Shown: positions 44,165 through 51,630 of the stretch, piece by piece
How positions within the stretch are numbered: the first letter of the stretch is position 1
Layout: every line of letters begins with the position of its first letter
Origin: DATDFB01 sp035276475
GTDB taxonomy: Bacteria > Acidobacteriota > Thermoanaerobaculia > Gp7-AA8
Direction of reading: 5' to 3'
NCBI GenBank assembly: GCA_035276475.1
Contig: DATELQ010000134.1
Span: 23,223 to 87,222 of the forward strand
DNA: 64,000 nucleotides
Notes under the pieces: model-generated
The model's input: only the letters and a program-made list of their open reading frames with translations
Told to the model about the DNA's origin: nothing
The model's database searches: none
Program-made: the position numbers and the translations under genes

Positions 44165-45736
44165 TTACGGCACGTGAATGAACCGGTAGCCGGAGAGGCC
44201 GCGGCGGCCGGGGGTCACCACGTAAATACGAATCGTCGAGCCGGCCTTGGCGCGGTCGATCGCGGTGCGGAAGTCGTCCACGCTCTTGATCGTCTGGCCC
44301 TGCACCTCGGTGATCACGTCGCCTTCGTTGAGGCCGACTTCGCCCGCGGGCGACACTTCCTTCACGTTCGACACCACCACGCCGTTGCGGACGCTGTCGT
44401 CGATCGAATACATCTGGCGCACCTGCGGCGTCAGCTCCTGCACGGACATGCCGAGCTTGTTCCGGGCGGGGCCGGACTCGTTGCTCTTCTCGTTCGTGTC
44501 GCTCTGGTCCGACTCATCGGGGCGCTCCGCCGTCTTGGCGGTGAGCACCTGGCGCTGGCCGTTGCGGAGTACCGTGATCTTCACCGACGAGCCGACTGGG
44601 AGGTAGGAGATGTAGTCGATCAGCTCGCGGTTGCTGCTGATCTTCTTGCCGTCGAGCTCCGTGACGATGTCGCCCGCCTTGAGACCGGCGAGATCGGCCG
44701 GCTTGCCCGGCTCGACGCTCTGCACCAGCGCGCCGGTGGCGCCGGGGGCGTTGAACGCCTGGCGCATGTCGTCGTTGATCTCTTGAATGCGCATGCCGAG
44801 ATAGCCGCGCGTGACCTTGCCCTGCTTGAGCTGCGGGATCAGGCGCTTGGCGGTGTTGATCGGCGTGGCGAAGCCGATGCCCTGCGCGCCGCCGCCGCGG
44901 ATCGCCGTGTTGATGCCGACGACCTCGCCGTTGATGTTCATGAGCGGGCCGCCGCTGTTGCCGAAGTTGATGGCGGCGTCGGTCTGGATGAAGTTCTCGA
45001 ACGACTGCGTCTCCGTGCTGAGGCCGAGCGAGCGGCCCTTAGCCGAGATCACGCCGACCGTCAGCGTGTTCTCGAACTGGAACGGATTGCCGACCGCGAT
45101 CGCCCAGTCGCCCTTGCGGATGCGCTCGGAGTCGCCGAGCGGGATCGTCGGGAGCTGCTGGTCGACGTCGATCTTGACCAGGGCGATGTCGGTGGCGGGG
45201 TCGCGGCCGATCACCTTCGCGGTGACCGTGTGGCCGCCGTTGCCGTTCTCGTCGGCGCCGTAGTGGACCTCGACCTTCGTCGCGCCCTCCACGACGTGGT
45301 TGTTCGTCAGGATGAAGCCGTCGGGCGAGATGATGAAGCCCGACCCGCCGGCGCGCTGGGCGTGCTCGTCGTCGCCGCCGCTGCTGTCGTCGCGCGGAGT
45401 CTGCTGGCGATGCGGATTCTGACGGTTGTTCGGGCTCTGCTGGGGGCTGGGGAAGAAGAACTCGAACGGATCGATGCCGAAGCCGCGGTTCCGGCTCGTC
45501 TTCACCACTTCGGTCGTGGTGATGGAGACGACCGCCGGAGCGACGCGCGCGGCCACGTCGGCGAACGACGGAATCGTCACCGAAGTGACGGGGCCGGCCG
45601 CCGTGTGCACGGGCGTCGTGGTCTGGGCGTTGGACTGCCGCATCAATCCGAGGTCGGCGGTGAGGATCACGCCGAAGGCGACGGAGGCGATGATGATCGC
45701 AATCGTCGACAAGATGCGTTTGGTGGATGGATTCAT
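44165..45736 (-). CDS. Periplasmic HtrA/DegP serine protease with two PDZ domains
   Basis: This is a 523-residue protein. A membrane anchor or signal (RILSTIAIIIASVAFGVIL) leads to the trypsin-like domain with the triad H147 (LTNNHVVEG), D183 (ATDIALVKI) and S261 (NFGNSGGPLMN). PDZ1 contains GYLGMRIQEIND and LAGLKAGDIVTELDGKK; PDZ2 contains LGMSVQELTPQV and NEGDVITEVQGQ. A Gln/Asn/Pro-rich linker (about 95-125) precedes the protease. It degrades or refolds damaged envelope proteins. AAAGGAG lies 12 bases before the ATG. Confidence 0.95.
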   Translation of the reverse strand: MNPSTKRILSTIAIIIASVAFGVILTADLGLMRQSNAQTTTPVHTAAGPVTSVTIPSFADVAARVAPAVVSITTTEVVKTSRNRGFGIDPFEFFFPSPQQSPNNRQNPHRQQTPRDDSSGGDDEHAQRAGGSGFIISPDGFILTNNHVVEGATKVEVHYGADENGNGGHTVTAKVIGRDPATDIALVKIDVDQQLPTIPLGDSERIRKGDWAIAVGNPFQFENTLTVGVISAKGRSLGLSTETQSFENFIQTDAAINFGNSGGPLMNINGEVVGINTAIRGGGAQGIGFATPINTAKRLIPQLKQGKVTRGYLGMRIQEINDDMRQAFNAPGATGALVQSVEPGKPADLAGLKAGDIVTELDGKKISSNRELIDYISYLPVGSSVKITVLRNGQRQVLTAKTAERPDESDQSDTNEKSNESGPARNKLGMSVQELTPQVRQMYSIDDSVRNGVVVSNVKEVSPAGEVGLNEGDVITEVQGQTIKSVDDFRTAIDRAKAGSTIRIYVVTPGRRGLSGYRFIHVP

Positions 45737-45884
45737 GACTTCTTTGGCTCCTTTGACTGCAATTGAAACGGATTAGAGGTTCGACTGCCAGGGGTGTTAC
45801 GCCGCAACGTCAGACGCAAGAAGCGATCGAAACGTTTCGCGGCTTGGTTACGGGATGAAAAACAAAGGTAGGAGCCAAAACTTC

Positions 45885-45915
45885 CGGTAGGGGCGCACGG
45901 TGTGCGCCCCTACCG
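45885..45915. repeat. Palindromic element, possible terminator or REP-like repeat
   Basis: Perfect 14-bp inverted repeat CGGTAGGGGCGCAC - GGT - GTGCGCCCCTACCG, in the 183-base spacer between the GlsB/YeaQ-like gene and the HtrA gene, five bases beyond the former's stop. A stable hairpin is expected. No second copy was seen in this window. Confidence 0.8.
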
Positions 45916-45919
45916 TCGA

Positions 45920-46174
45920 TTACACCACAGAGCGGCGGCCGACGATCAGTCGGTAGATGAACAGCAGTAGCATCGCGCCGATGATCGAGCCGATCCAGCC
46001 GGCGGTCTGTTCGCCGCGGCCGAGCAGCGTCGAGGCCAGAAACCCGCCGACGAACGAGCCGGCGACGCCGAGCAGAATGGTCACGATCCAGCCACCAGGG
46101 TCGCGTCCGGGCATCAAGAACTTGGCGATCGCGCCGACGACGAGACCGAACAGGAGCCATCCGATGATGTTCAT
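45920..46174 (-). CDS. GlsB/YeaQ/YmgE family small membrane protein
   Basis: This is an 84-residue protein of three hydrophobic helices: NIIGWLLFGLVVGAIAKFL, GWIVTILLGVAGSFVGGFLA and GWIGSIIGAMLLLFIYRLI. Glycine patterns between helices and the linker MPGRDPGG are typical of the family, which is often called transglycosylase-associated and is frequently stress-induced. Function is not settled. It is divergent from pfkA. Confidence 0.88.
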   Translation of the reverse strand: MNIIGWLLFGLVVGAIAKFLMPGRDPGGWIVTILLGVAGSFVGGFLASTLLGRGEQTAGWIGSIIGAMLLLFIYRLIVGRRSVV

Positions 46175-46257
46175 GTGCTTTCCTCCACGTTAAAACAGCA
46201 CTGTTTGTTGAGCAACGGCAGTGCCAGCCATCGATTTTGCAAGCACTTGAGAGGGGA

Positions 46258-47337
46258 ATGGTGAACGGCAGACGGACCATCGGCATCCTTACCGGCGGGG
46301 GCGACTGTCCGGGCTTGAACGCCGTGATCCGAGCCGCCGTGCGCACCGCCCGAAGCGAGCACGACCTCGACGTCGTGGGCATCCAGCTCGGCTTCGAGGG
46401 CCTCCTGACCCGCGCCTGCGTCCCGCTGACGACCGAGTCGATCCGCGGCATCCTTCCGAAAGGCGGCACACTGCTGAGGACGACGAACCGCGGCAACCCG
46501 TTCGCGTTTCCGGCCTTGCAGGAAGGGCATCCCGTCGTCGTCGACCGCTCCGCCGAGGTTGTGCGGAACATCCACGAGCTCGGCATCGATGGAATCATTG
46601 CCATCGGCGGCGACGGCACGCTGCGCATCGCCCAGCGGCTGTTCGATATGGGCGTTCCGATGGTGGCCGTGCCGAAGACGATCGACAACGACCTCGCCGC
46701 CACCGATTACACGTTCGGCTTCCACACCGCCGTCTCTGTCGCCACCGAGGCCGTCGACCGCCTGCACACCACGGCGGAGTCGCACGACCGCGTCATGATC
46801 CTTGAGGTGATGGGGCGGAACGCCGGGTGGATCGCGCTCTACGCCGGCATCGCCGGCGGGGCGGACATCATCCTCATCCCGGAGATCCCGTACGACCCGA
46901 AGAAGATCGTCGACTCGATCCGCTCGCGCTCGCGCGAGGGCTCGAAGTTCGACATCGTCGTCGTCGCCGAAGGAGCGCACCGCCTCGGCGGCGAAGAGGC
47001 CTACCTCGACCGCAATACGCGCCGCCTCGGCGGCATCGCCTACCAAGTTGCGGCCGACATTGCCCAGCAGATCGACCTGGAAATCCGCGTCACGGTCTTG
47101 GGCCACGTGCAGCGCGGCGGCTCGCCGATCTCGTTCGACCGCATCCTGGCCACACGCATGGGACGGGCCGCGGCGGACCTCATGGCGGCGAAGGACTTCG
47201 GAAAGATGGTGGCGCTGCGCGGCGACGCCATCGTGTCGGTGCCGATCCGCGACGCGATCGCGAACCAGAAGTGCGTCGACCCCGCCGGAGAGCTCGTCAG
47301 AACGGCGCGCAGCGTCGGCATCTCATTTGGCGACTGA
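46258..47337 (+). CDS. pfkA: 6-phosphofructokinase, group III type
   Basis: This is about 359 residues from the ATG of MVNGRRTIGILTGGGDCPGL. GAGGGG ends only two bases before it, so the next codon, a GTG, may be the true start. Signatures: the phosphate loop GGGDCPGLNAVIRA, IAIGGDGTLRIA, and catalytic PKTIDNDL, with MGRNAGWIAL and HVQRGGSPISFDR. GGDGT points to ATP use, whereas Lys in PKTIDND is seen in PPi-dependent enzymes. This mixed signature occurs in group III enzymes, and most of these are thought to use ATP. It catalyses the committed step of glycolysis. Confidence 0.93.
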   Translation: MVNGRRTIGILTGGGDCPGLNAVIRAAVRTARSEHDLDVVGIQLGFEGLLTRACVPLTTESIRGILPKGGTLLRTTNRGNPFAFPALQEGHPVVVDRSAEVVRNIHELGIDGIIAIGGDGTLRIAQRLFDMGVPMVAVPKTIDNDLAATDYTFGFHTAVSVATEAVDRLHTTAESHDRVMILEVMGRNAGWIALYAGIAGGADIILIPEIPYDPKKIVDSIRSRSREGSKFDIVVVAEGAHRLGGEEAYLDRNTRRLGGIAYQVAADIAQQIDLEIRVTVLGHVQRGGSPISFDRILATRMGRAAADLMAAKDFGKMVALRGDAIVSVPIRDAIANQKCVDPAGELVRTARSVGISFGD

Positions 47338-47374
47338 CATACAATGCGCGCCTCAAAACGCACAGGAGATTCGA

Positions 47375-48175
47375 ATGCCTGGAAGTCTGATTGATTACAG
47401 AGTGGAACGCGGCGTGGCGATCTTCGAGTTGAACGATCCGCCCGCCAACACCTACACCTACGAGATGAACCGCGAGCTGGATGAGTGCATCCTCCGCGCG
47501 CGCATGGACGACGAGGTGCACGTCATCGTGCTCCGCGGCGCCGGCGACAAATTCTTTTCCGCCGGCGCGAACATCAAGATGCTCTCGGAGGTGACGCCGC
47601 AGTTCAAGTACTTCTTCTGCCTCCACGCCAACGAGACGCTGAACCGTCTCGAGCAGACGCCGAAGCTCGTCATCGCGGCGATGAACGGCCACACCGTCGG
47701 CGGCGGGCTGGAGATCGCCATGGCCGCGGACATGCGCATCGCCCTGCAAGGCGCCGGCAAAGTCGGGCTGCCCGAGGTGACGCTCGGCGTGCTGCCGGGC
47801 ACCGGCGGGACGCAGCGGCTCTCGCGCATCGTCGGGAAGTCGAAGGCGATCGAGCTGATGGTCGAGGGCGGCCTCTTCGACTTCGAGGAAGCGCACCGCC
47901 TCGGCATCATCAACTACGTCTGGCCCGCCGAGGAGAACGGCAAGAAGTGGTGGGACCGCGTGATGGAGTACGCCTGGGGCTTCTGCCCGCCGAACAAAGC
48001 AGCGAAGGCGGTCGGGCGCATCAAGCGCAGCGTGCAGACCGGATGGGAGATCCCGTTCGAGTCCGCACTCGCCCTCGAGCGCGAGCTGCAGCAGCAGCTT
48101 TTCCAGAGCGAGGACGCGAAGGAAGGGCTGGGAGCGTACAACCAGAAGCGCAAGGCGCAGTTCGCAGGGAAGTAA
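47375..48175 (+). CDS. Enoyl-CoA hydratase/isomerase family protein
   Basis: This is a 266-residue protein with AGGAG 7 bases before the ATG. The crotonase fold is shown by the oxyanion-hole segments FFSAGANIKMLSE and AAMNGHTVGGGLEIAMAADM, and by KVGLPEVTLGVLPGTGGTQRL, which carries the second catalytic Glu. It acts on acyl-CoA in fatty-acid or amino-acid breakdown; the exact substrate cannot be read. The gene is 37 bases after pfkA but has its own ribosome site, and it ends at a strong hairpin. Confidence 0.9.
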   Translation: MPGSLIDYRVERGVAIFELNDPPANTYTYEMNRELDECILRARMDDEVHVIVLRGAGDKFFSAGANIKMLSEVTPQFKYFFCLHANETLNRLEQTPKLVIAAMNGHTVGGGLEIAMAADMRIALQGAGKVGLPEVTLGVLPGTGGTQRLSRIVGKSKAIELMVEGGLFDFEEAHRLGIINYVWPAEENGKKWWDRVMEYAWGFCPPNKAAKAVGRIKRSVQTGWEIPFESALALERELQQQLFQSEDAKEGLGAYNQKRKAQFAGK

Positions 48176-48181
48176 AAAGAA

Positions 48182-48207
48182 GAGGGCCCGGAGCGATCCG
48201 GGCCCTC
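48182..48207. terminator. Bidirectional hairpin terminator
   Basis: Perfect 11-bp stem GAGGGCCCGGA - GCGA - TCCGGGCCCTC between two convergent genes, 6 bases after one stop and 7 before the other. No long T-run follows on either strand, so it may be a weak intrinsic or RNA-stabilising terminator. Confidence 0.75.
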
Positions 48208-48214
48208 GGTGTCT

Positions 48215-48871
48215 CTACTCGAAGCGAATGGAGCTCGTGCGGTTGTTGAAACCGTAGCTGTTCAGATCGGTGATGATGTCGCCTCCGGCAATGTACAGGC
48301 GGCCGGGAGAGGCGCAGTTCGCCGTGTGGCCCATCTCGAAATCCCTGCAGGCGTAGAGGACGGTATACGACGCGATGCACGCCGCCCGCACGCAGGAGAT
48401 GGAGTTGTTCCAGCTGATGGAGTCGAGCTCCGTGAATTCGTTCGGAGGGCTCAGGATCAGCCAGCCGGTGGAACCGCAGCCGACCGATTTGTGGAACCAC
48501 GACGACGTATCCGTCCAACTGCAGCTCGGATAGCTGTTCGTGGTGAGGCCGAAGTTCTTGCCGGCGGCGGCGCGCTTGGCCGTCTGCTGATGCATGAACT
48601 CCTGCGCCACCGCGTCCGAGGAGAAGGCGTACACGTCGTGGCCGCCCTTGTCGTTCTTCTCGAGCACGAAGATGAGAACGTTGTCGGGGAGCGGATAGCC
48701 GGCGGGGAACTGCACGCCGTCGAGGATCACCGGGACTTTGAGCGCGCGCACGGACGAGATCTGGTCGCCGGGGTTGTGGTCACGGACGGTATCGTCGCCG
48801 GGGCGCGACTGAGCGAATGCGCTTCCGGTGATCATGAGAGCGGCGAGAACGAGAGCTGTACGGATCTTCAT
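48215..48871 (-). CDS. Secreted Cys-rich protein of unknown function
   Basis: This is a 218-residue protein with a signal peptide (MKIRTALVLAALMITGSAFA). The first half is polar, with VPVILDGVQFPAGYPLPDNV and VYAFSSDAVAQEFMHQQ. The second half holds cysteines at SYPSCSWTD, SVGCGSTGW, ISCVRAACIASY, YACRDFE and NCASPG, giving seven cysteines suited to disulfides. DsbD at 29562 could serve it. No family is recognised. Confidence 0.72.
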   Translation of the reverse strand: MKIRTALVLAALMITGSAFAQSRPGDDTVRDHNPGDQISSVRALKVPVILDGVQFPAGYPLPDNVLIFVLEKNDKGGHDVYAFSSDAVAQEFMHQQTAKRAAAGKNFGLTTNSYPSCSWTDTSSWFHKSVGCGSTGWLILSPPNEFTELDSISWNNSISCVRAACIASYTVLYACRDFEMGHTANCASPGRLYIAGGDIITDLNSYGFNNRTSSIRFE

Positions 48872-48967
48872 CGCGAAATTCTCCTTTTCGCGGTGCGCCG
48901 TTCGTGTCGACTGCTCCTCACCGGTGAAGGAGCCGCCTACATCGTGGCGGCACCGTTCGAGCGTGGA

Positions 48968-49381
48968 CTATCGCACAGCGTCGCGGTCCTGCGATGTGCC
49001 ATGTTGTGCCGTGCGTAAATGCGCGAGGCGGACGCGTTCGAGAAATGCCGCAGGCGTCTCGCCGATGTCGTCAGTCCACGATCGGTAGAACGAGCGCCGC
49101 GACGAACATCTGGCGAGCATTTCTTTCACCGAGGGGATCGTCTCGCGATCTCTCAAGCGCGTAAGGACTTCCTGCGTGCGCGGCGAGCACGCTGCCAGAT
49201 CGATCTCCAGATCCGATAACGCCGCGTCGACCGCCGCTTCCACGCCCGCGGTGGCGCCTCTGCGCCATCGTTCGAACTCGTCGGAGCTGGCGAAACGCAG
49301 CACGGGCACGTCGGATTTGCGGACCTGGATCGGAACGTCTTCGGGAGCGATCACAACTACTGTGGGCTGGTCTTTGGGCAC
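48968..49381 (-). CDS. Truncated AraC-type regulator
   Basis: This is about 137 residues from a GTG (MPKDQPTVVVIAPEDVP) with GGGGGAA just upstream; the frame is open to 49492. One helix-turn-helix is seen: VKEMLARCSSRRSFYRSW followed by GETPAAFLERVRLAHL. AraC proteins normally have two such motifs and about 100 residues in this domain. Here the chain stops about 25 residues after the first motif, so the second is missing. It may be an abortive gene, or a regulator that binds only half a site. It is divergent from the aldo/keto reductase gene. Confidence 0.6.
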   Translation of the reverse strand: MPKDQPTVVVIAPEDVPIQVRKSDVPVLRFASSDEFERWRRGATAGVEAAVDAALSDLEIDLAACSPRTQEVLTRLRDRETIPSVKEMLARCSSRRSFYRSWTDDIGETPAAFLERVRLAHLRTAQHGTSQDRDAVR

Positions 49382-49516
49382 AACTTCCCCCTTTGGTGTA
49401 CACCGTCCGTCGTTTGAGGTAGATACGGCGATCGGGCAAATCGCGTACTGAGCGGTGACGGAAGTATGATTCCACGTGTGCGCGCGCGTCAAGCAGGCTC
49501 AGGTAAATTCTTTTGT

Positions 49517-49522
49517 TAGGAT
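49517..49522 (+). promoter_or_regulatory. Possible -10 box of a leaderless promoter
   Basis: TAGGAT lies 6 bases before the ATG of the aldo/keto reductase gene, in an AT-richer stretch (AAATTCTTTTGT). No Shine-Dalgarno sequence fits. Confidence 0.3.
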
Positions 49523-49528
49523 GCCGTG

Positions 49529-50638
49529 ATGCGATACCGGGAACTCCACGGCACTGATCTCCGCGTCTCCGAGCTCGGCTTTGGCACTTGGACCGTCTCC
49601 ACCGGCTGGTGGGGCAACTACACCGACGAGCAGGCCCGCGATCTGATCCGTGCCGGCCTCGACCTCGGCATCAACTACATCGATACCGCCGACGCCTACG
49701 GCAACGGCCGCGGCGAATCGATGCTCAAGCCGCTCCTCGCCGAGCGCCGCGATCTCATCGTCGGCACGAAGTTCGGCTACGACTTCTACAACAACCCCGA
49801 GCGCCCGCGCGGCCAGCGCGAGCTGCCGCAGGACATGTCGCCGAAGTTCATCCGCTTCGCCTGCGAGCAGTCGCTCTTCCGCCTCGGCATCGAGCAGATC
49901 GCGATCTACCAGCCGCACAACCCGCGCGTGACGACGCTCATGCAGGACGAGCATTGGGAGACGCTGGAGCGGCTGCGCGAGGAGGGAAAGATCCTCTCGT
50001 ACGGCCCATCGCTCGGCCCCGCCATCGGCTGGCGCGACGAAGGGATCTACGCGGCCGCCGTCCGCCAGGCGCCGGTCACGCAGATGATCTACAACATGCT
50101 CGAAGAGGATCCCGGACGTGAGTTCATGCTCGCCGCGGAGCGCGGCGCGTCGTACGCCGCGGTGCCGGAGGCGATGCTGGGCGAGACGAACAAGAAGCTC
50201 TGCACGACGACGAAGCATTTCGAGCACGCGTTCGAGGCGTGGAAGACCGAGCCCGAGCCGCAGTTCCTGATCCGCGTGACGCACTCGTCGGGCATGCTGG
50301 AAGGGAAGTACACGATCGACACGAAGTTCGATGAGAGCGACCACCGCTCGCACCGCCCGCGCGCCTGGCTCGTCGAAGGCTTGCAGAAAGTCGAGAAGCT
50401 CGAGCCGCTGCGCGCCGAGCGTGGCGTGACGATCGGCCAGCTCGCGCTCCTGTGGCTCTACGCGCACAAGTCGGTGCTCTCCGCGCTGCCGAACATCTAC
50501 GAAGAGGCGCAGCTCCACGAGTTCGCCGCGGCGTCGGATCATCCGGCGCTGACGGACGCGGAGATGGCGCGCGTGCAGGACCTCTACGAGCGCAACTTCG
50601 ACGTCGTGCCGTACGTCGAGGAAGCGGTCGCGCGGTAG
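49529..50638 (+). CDS. Aldo/keto reductase
   Basis: This is a 369-residue protein starting at the ATG of MRYRELHGTDLRVSELGFGTW. Catalytic D52 and Y57 (YIDTADAYGNGR), K81 (IVGTKFGYD) and His in QIAIYQPHNPRV form the AKR tetrad. The C-terminal nucleotide-binding loop region is present (VTIGQLALLWLYAH). It should reduce carbonyl compounds with NADPH; the substrate is unknown. The 3' end overlaps the convergent HAAS gene by 55 bases. Confidence 0.9.
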   Translation: MRYRELHGTDLRVSELGFGTWTVSTGWWGNYTDEQARDLIRAGLDLGINYIDTADAYGNGRGESMLKPLLAERRDLIVGTKFGYDFYNNPERPRGQRELPQDMSPKFIRFACEQSLFRLGIEQIAIYQPHNPRVTTLMQDEHWETLERLREEGKILSYGPSLGPAIGWRDEGIYAAAVRQAPVTQMIYNMLEEDPGREFMLAAERGASYAAVPEAMLGETNKKLCTTTKHFEHAFEAWKTEPEPQFLIRVTHSSGMLEGKYTIDTKFDESDHRSHRPRAWLVEGLQKVEKLEPLRAERGVTIGQLALLWLYAHKSVLSALPNIYEEAQLHEFAAASDHPALTDAEMARVQDLYERNFDVVPYVEEAVAR

Positions 50639-51582
50639 ATCTCCACGCCGCACGCGATCGCGCAGACGATCGCCACGATGATCAGTGTGATCAGCACGCT
50701 GGCATCGACGATCGTGCCGATGGCCCACGGCGGCGGCGTCTTCGCGTGCAGCGCGGCGAAGCGCGCGAGCGATGCCCGCACCGCGGCCTGGTCGCGGAGC
50801 ACTTCCCATCCGGCGATCGCCGCCATGGCGCCGCTCGCCGCGGCACCGATGCCGCGGCGCAGCCGCGTCCAATACGGCCGGACGATGTTCACGACCGCGA
50901 CCGCCGCCGTCGTCGCCGCGAGAAAGAGAACCGGGACGAAGAAGCGGCCGTGGAACTCCGGCCAGACGTTGCCGCTGATGAACGTCGGCACGTAGGCGAG
51001 CGGGAAGCCGGCCCACCAGGCGATGAAGATCAGGTTCGCCAAGGCCTGCGCGACCGAGCTCGCGCGCGGGATGCGGTTGACGTCGTGCTGCGGCCGCACG
51101 GCCGGCAGACGCCGCGGGTCCCACTCCATCAACAGCTTCGTCGCGCCGAAGTACTGCTCCAGGATGGCGAAGAGGATCGTCACGACGACGAAGAGCTGTA
51201 CGACGACGCTCCAGAGCGTGCCGAGATCGCGGGCGACGTGGCCGCGGTACGACGGCACGAAGGCGAGGAGAAACGCCCAGACGATGATCCAGGGGACAAC
51301 GTAGACGAGGCCGATCAGCTTCAGCACGAGCGCGTACATCGGGAAGAGCAGCGGCCCGATCAAGTGCCGCTGCGGGAGGTAGCGGTTGGCCACGACGAAC
51401 GGCCGGCCGCGGCGCTTCAGGACGGTCTCGACTTCCGTCTCCGTCATGAGGCGGCCGAGGCCGCGCTCCTCGTCCTCGATCTCGGAGAGGATGTCGTCGG
51501 TCAGTTCGCGCGCGACGTCGTCCTGCTGCTCGCGCGGCAGCCAGAACCTCACGGCTTGCAGGTAGCGGTCGACCAGTTCCAT
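50584..51582 (-). CDS. HAAS-domain multi-span membrane protein
   Basis: This is a 332-residue protein. The first 85 residues resemble a HAAS domain (ELVDRYLQAVRFWLPREQQD, then TETEVETVLKRRGRPFVV), which often serves as a signalling input. Six or so hydrophobic helices follow (LLFPMYALVLKLIGLVYVV, LFVVVTILFAILEQYF, ITLIIVAIVCAIAC). Proteins of this kind occur next to PadR-type regulators, but none is in the window. Membrane signalling or transport is possible. It lies 48 bases after the S9 peptidase, across a palindrome. Confidence 0.8.
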   Translation of the reverse strand: MELVDRYLQAVRFWLPREQQDDVARELTDDILSEIEDEERGLGRLMTETEVETVLKRRGRPFVVANRYLPQRHLIGPLLFPMYALVLKLIGLVYVVPWIIVWAFLLAFVPSYRGHVARDLGTLWSVVVQLFVVVTILFAILEQYFGATKLLMEWDPRRLPAVRPQHDVNRIPRASSVAQALANLIFIAWWAGFPLAYVPTFISGNVWPEFHGRFFVPVLFLAATTAAVAVVNIVRPYWTRLRRGIGAAASGAMAAIAGWEVLRDQAAVRASLARFAALHAKTPPPWAIGTIVDASVLITLIIVAIVCAIACGVEIYRATASSTYGTTSKLRS

Positions 51583-51590
51583 CGGATCAG

Positions 51591-51620
51591 CGGAGGACAG
51601 GCAAGAGTGCCTGTCCTCCG
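51591..51620. repeat. Dispersed palindrome, copy 2
   Basis: Perfect 13-bp inverted repeat CGGAGGACAGGCA - AGAG - TGCCTGTCCTCCG, 10 bases after the S9 peptidase stop. The core GAGGACAGGCA/TGCCTGTCCTC is identical to that of copy 1 at 44112; only the loop differs. Confidence 0.8.
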
Positions 51621-51630
51621 TCGAGACACT

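Noticed and set aside
46193..46206. Perfect palindrome AAACAG-CA-CTGTTT between the GlsB/YeaQ-like gene and pfkA
   Set aside because: Only 6-bp arms and a single copy; it could be an operator but nothing else supports it.
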